From the NCBI GenBank assembly GCA_964545735.1, contig CAZJGS010000156.1:1-5507 (forward strand): DNA of 5,507 nucleotides. The letters are read 5' to 3'. Source of the DNA: Pleomorphochaeta sp964545735. Its GTDB lineage: Bacteria > Spirochaetota > Spirochaetia > Sphaerochaetales > Sphaerochaetaceae. How positions within the stretch are numbered: the stretch's first letter is position 1; every line of letters starts with the position of its first letter. Position numbers and translations under genes: made by a program. The notes under the pieces are model-generated. The model did no database searches, was not told where the DNA came from, and saw only the letters and a list, made by a program, of their open reading frames with translations. This document shows, piece by piece, positions 5,025-5,507 of this stretch.

Positions 5025-5507
5025 ATGAAAAAAGAAGCATCAAAGATAAATAGCTTATCCCCAAAACCAAATATTTTGGTTACATGTAAAGGCAAAGATG
5101 GTAGAGAGAACGCATTAGCAGTAGCTTATGCAGGAAACTGTAGTTTTGATCCACCAATGCTAATGGTTGGTATTGTTCCAAGTAGATTTTCTTATGATTT
5201 AATCAAAGAAAGTAAAGTTATGGTAGTTAATATGGTTACCAAAGATTTTGCTGAAGAATACAAATATCTAGGAACTATTAGTGGAAGAGATGAAGATAAA
5301 TTAAAAAATATCAAAACTCAACCCGCAGATTTAATTGACTGCCCTATGTTAAGTGATTGTCCTGTAAATATTGAAGGAACTATTGTTGATTCAATAATGA
5401 CTGGTTCTCATGAAATGTTTATATTGAAAATTGAAAAAGTTCATGCAAATGAAGAATATTTAAATAAAGACGGAAGTATTGATTATAGTAAAATAGATCT
5501 ATTATAA
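5025..5507 (+). CDS. Flavin reductase-like FMN-binding protein
   Basis: 160 residues, with the stop codon being the last three bases of the window. It matches the flavin reductase-like split-barrel family (COG1853 type). KPNILVTCKGKDGRENALAVAY (14-35) is the strand and loop of the FMN site. NCSFDPPMLMVGIVPSRFSYDLI (38-60) is the family's core SFDPP...R.S motif. FVVN-like MVVNMVT (66-72) precedes the helix before SGRDEDK. Members bind FMN and use NAD(P)H to reduce free flavin or serve as flavoproteins in anaerobes; the partner here is unknown. Many relatives continue about 20 residues beyond the KIDLL ending, with a Tyr- and Gly-rich tail, so this protein may be naturally short or cut by a frameshift. 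It is divergent from the NagB-like gene, across a repeat-rich spacer. Confidence 0.85.
   Translation: MKKEASKINSLSPKPNILVTCKGKDGRENALAVAYAGNCSFDPPMLMVGIVPSRFSYDLIKESKVMVVNMVTKDFAEEYKYLGTISGRDEDKLKNIKTQPADLIDCPMLSDCPVNIEGTIVDSIMTGSHEMFILKIEKVHANEEYLNKDGSIDYSKIDLL

Overview
The window is strongly AT-rich and carries eight protein-coding genes, five of them complete, plus a 100-N assembly gap. Gene content (YitT family, NagB family, YjjG-type HAD phosphatase, Crp/Fnr regulator, thioredoxin, flavin reductase), short spacers, Shine-Dalgarno sites such as AAGGAG and GAGGTG and ordinary TGG tryptophan codons suggest a low-GC Gram-positive bacterium. A fermentative, anaerobic Clostridia or Tissierellia-like host is my best guess, at low confidence. 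I see no phage, transposase, CRISPR, tRNA or rRNA sequence.

Layout. From 1 to 688 on the minus strand lies a YjjG-type nucleotidase that runs off the left edge. A divergent 169-bp spacer separates it from a plus-strand thioredoxin (858-1172). The thioredoxin is tail to tail, with one base between stop codons, with a minus-strand Crp/Fnr-type regulator (1174-1821). A short divergent spacer leads to a plus-strand NUDIX hydrolase (start best placed at 1900). Tryptophan synthase beta (trpB, from 2392) follows, with its own promoter and a perfect dyad in its leader. trpB runs into the gap at 3070-3169. On the other side, on the minus strand, a NagB-like sugar-phosphate deaminase/isomerase (4049-4807) and a YitT-family membrane protein (3170-4038, C-terminal end in the gap) form a two-gene operon. 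A 217-bp repeat-rich divergent spacer separates nagB from a plus-strand flavin reductase-like protein whose stop codon is the last codon of the window.

How they may work together. Most genes look like independent housekeeping functions. The most coherent unit is the thioredoxin plus the regulator. The regulator has a CRP-like recognition helix (RExxSR), lacks recognisable cAMP-binding or FNR iron-sulfur signatures, and has four cysteines in its sensor domain. A GTGA-N5-TCAC dyad lies just upstream of the likely thioredoxin promoter. A thiol/redox-sensing regulator controlling a neighbouring thioredoxin is a testable inference, not something the sequence proves. The YjjG phosphatase and the NUDIX protein could both clean up abnormal nucleotides, but they are not co-transcribed.

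Nothing here is clearly a new multi-gene system. The best leads are the redox pair with its candidate operator, the trpB leader dyad, and the repeated TATTGAA elements between nagB and the flavin reductase. The gap almost certainly hides more than 100 bases.
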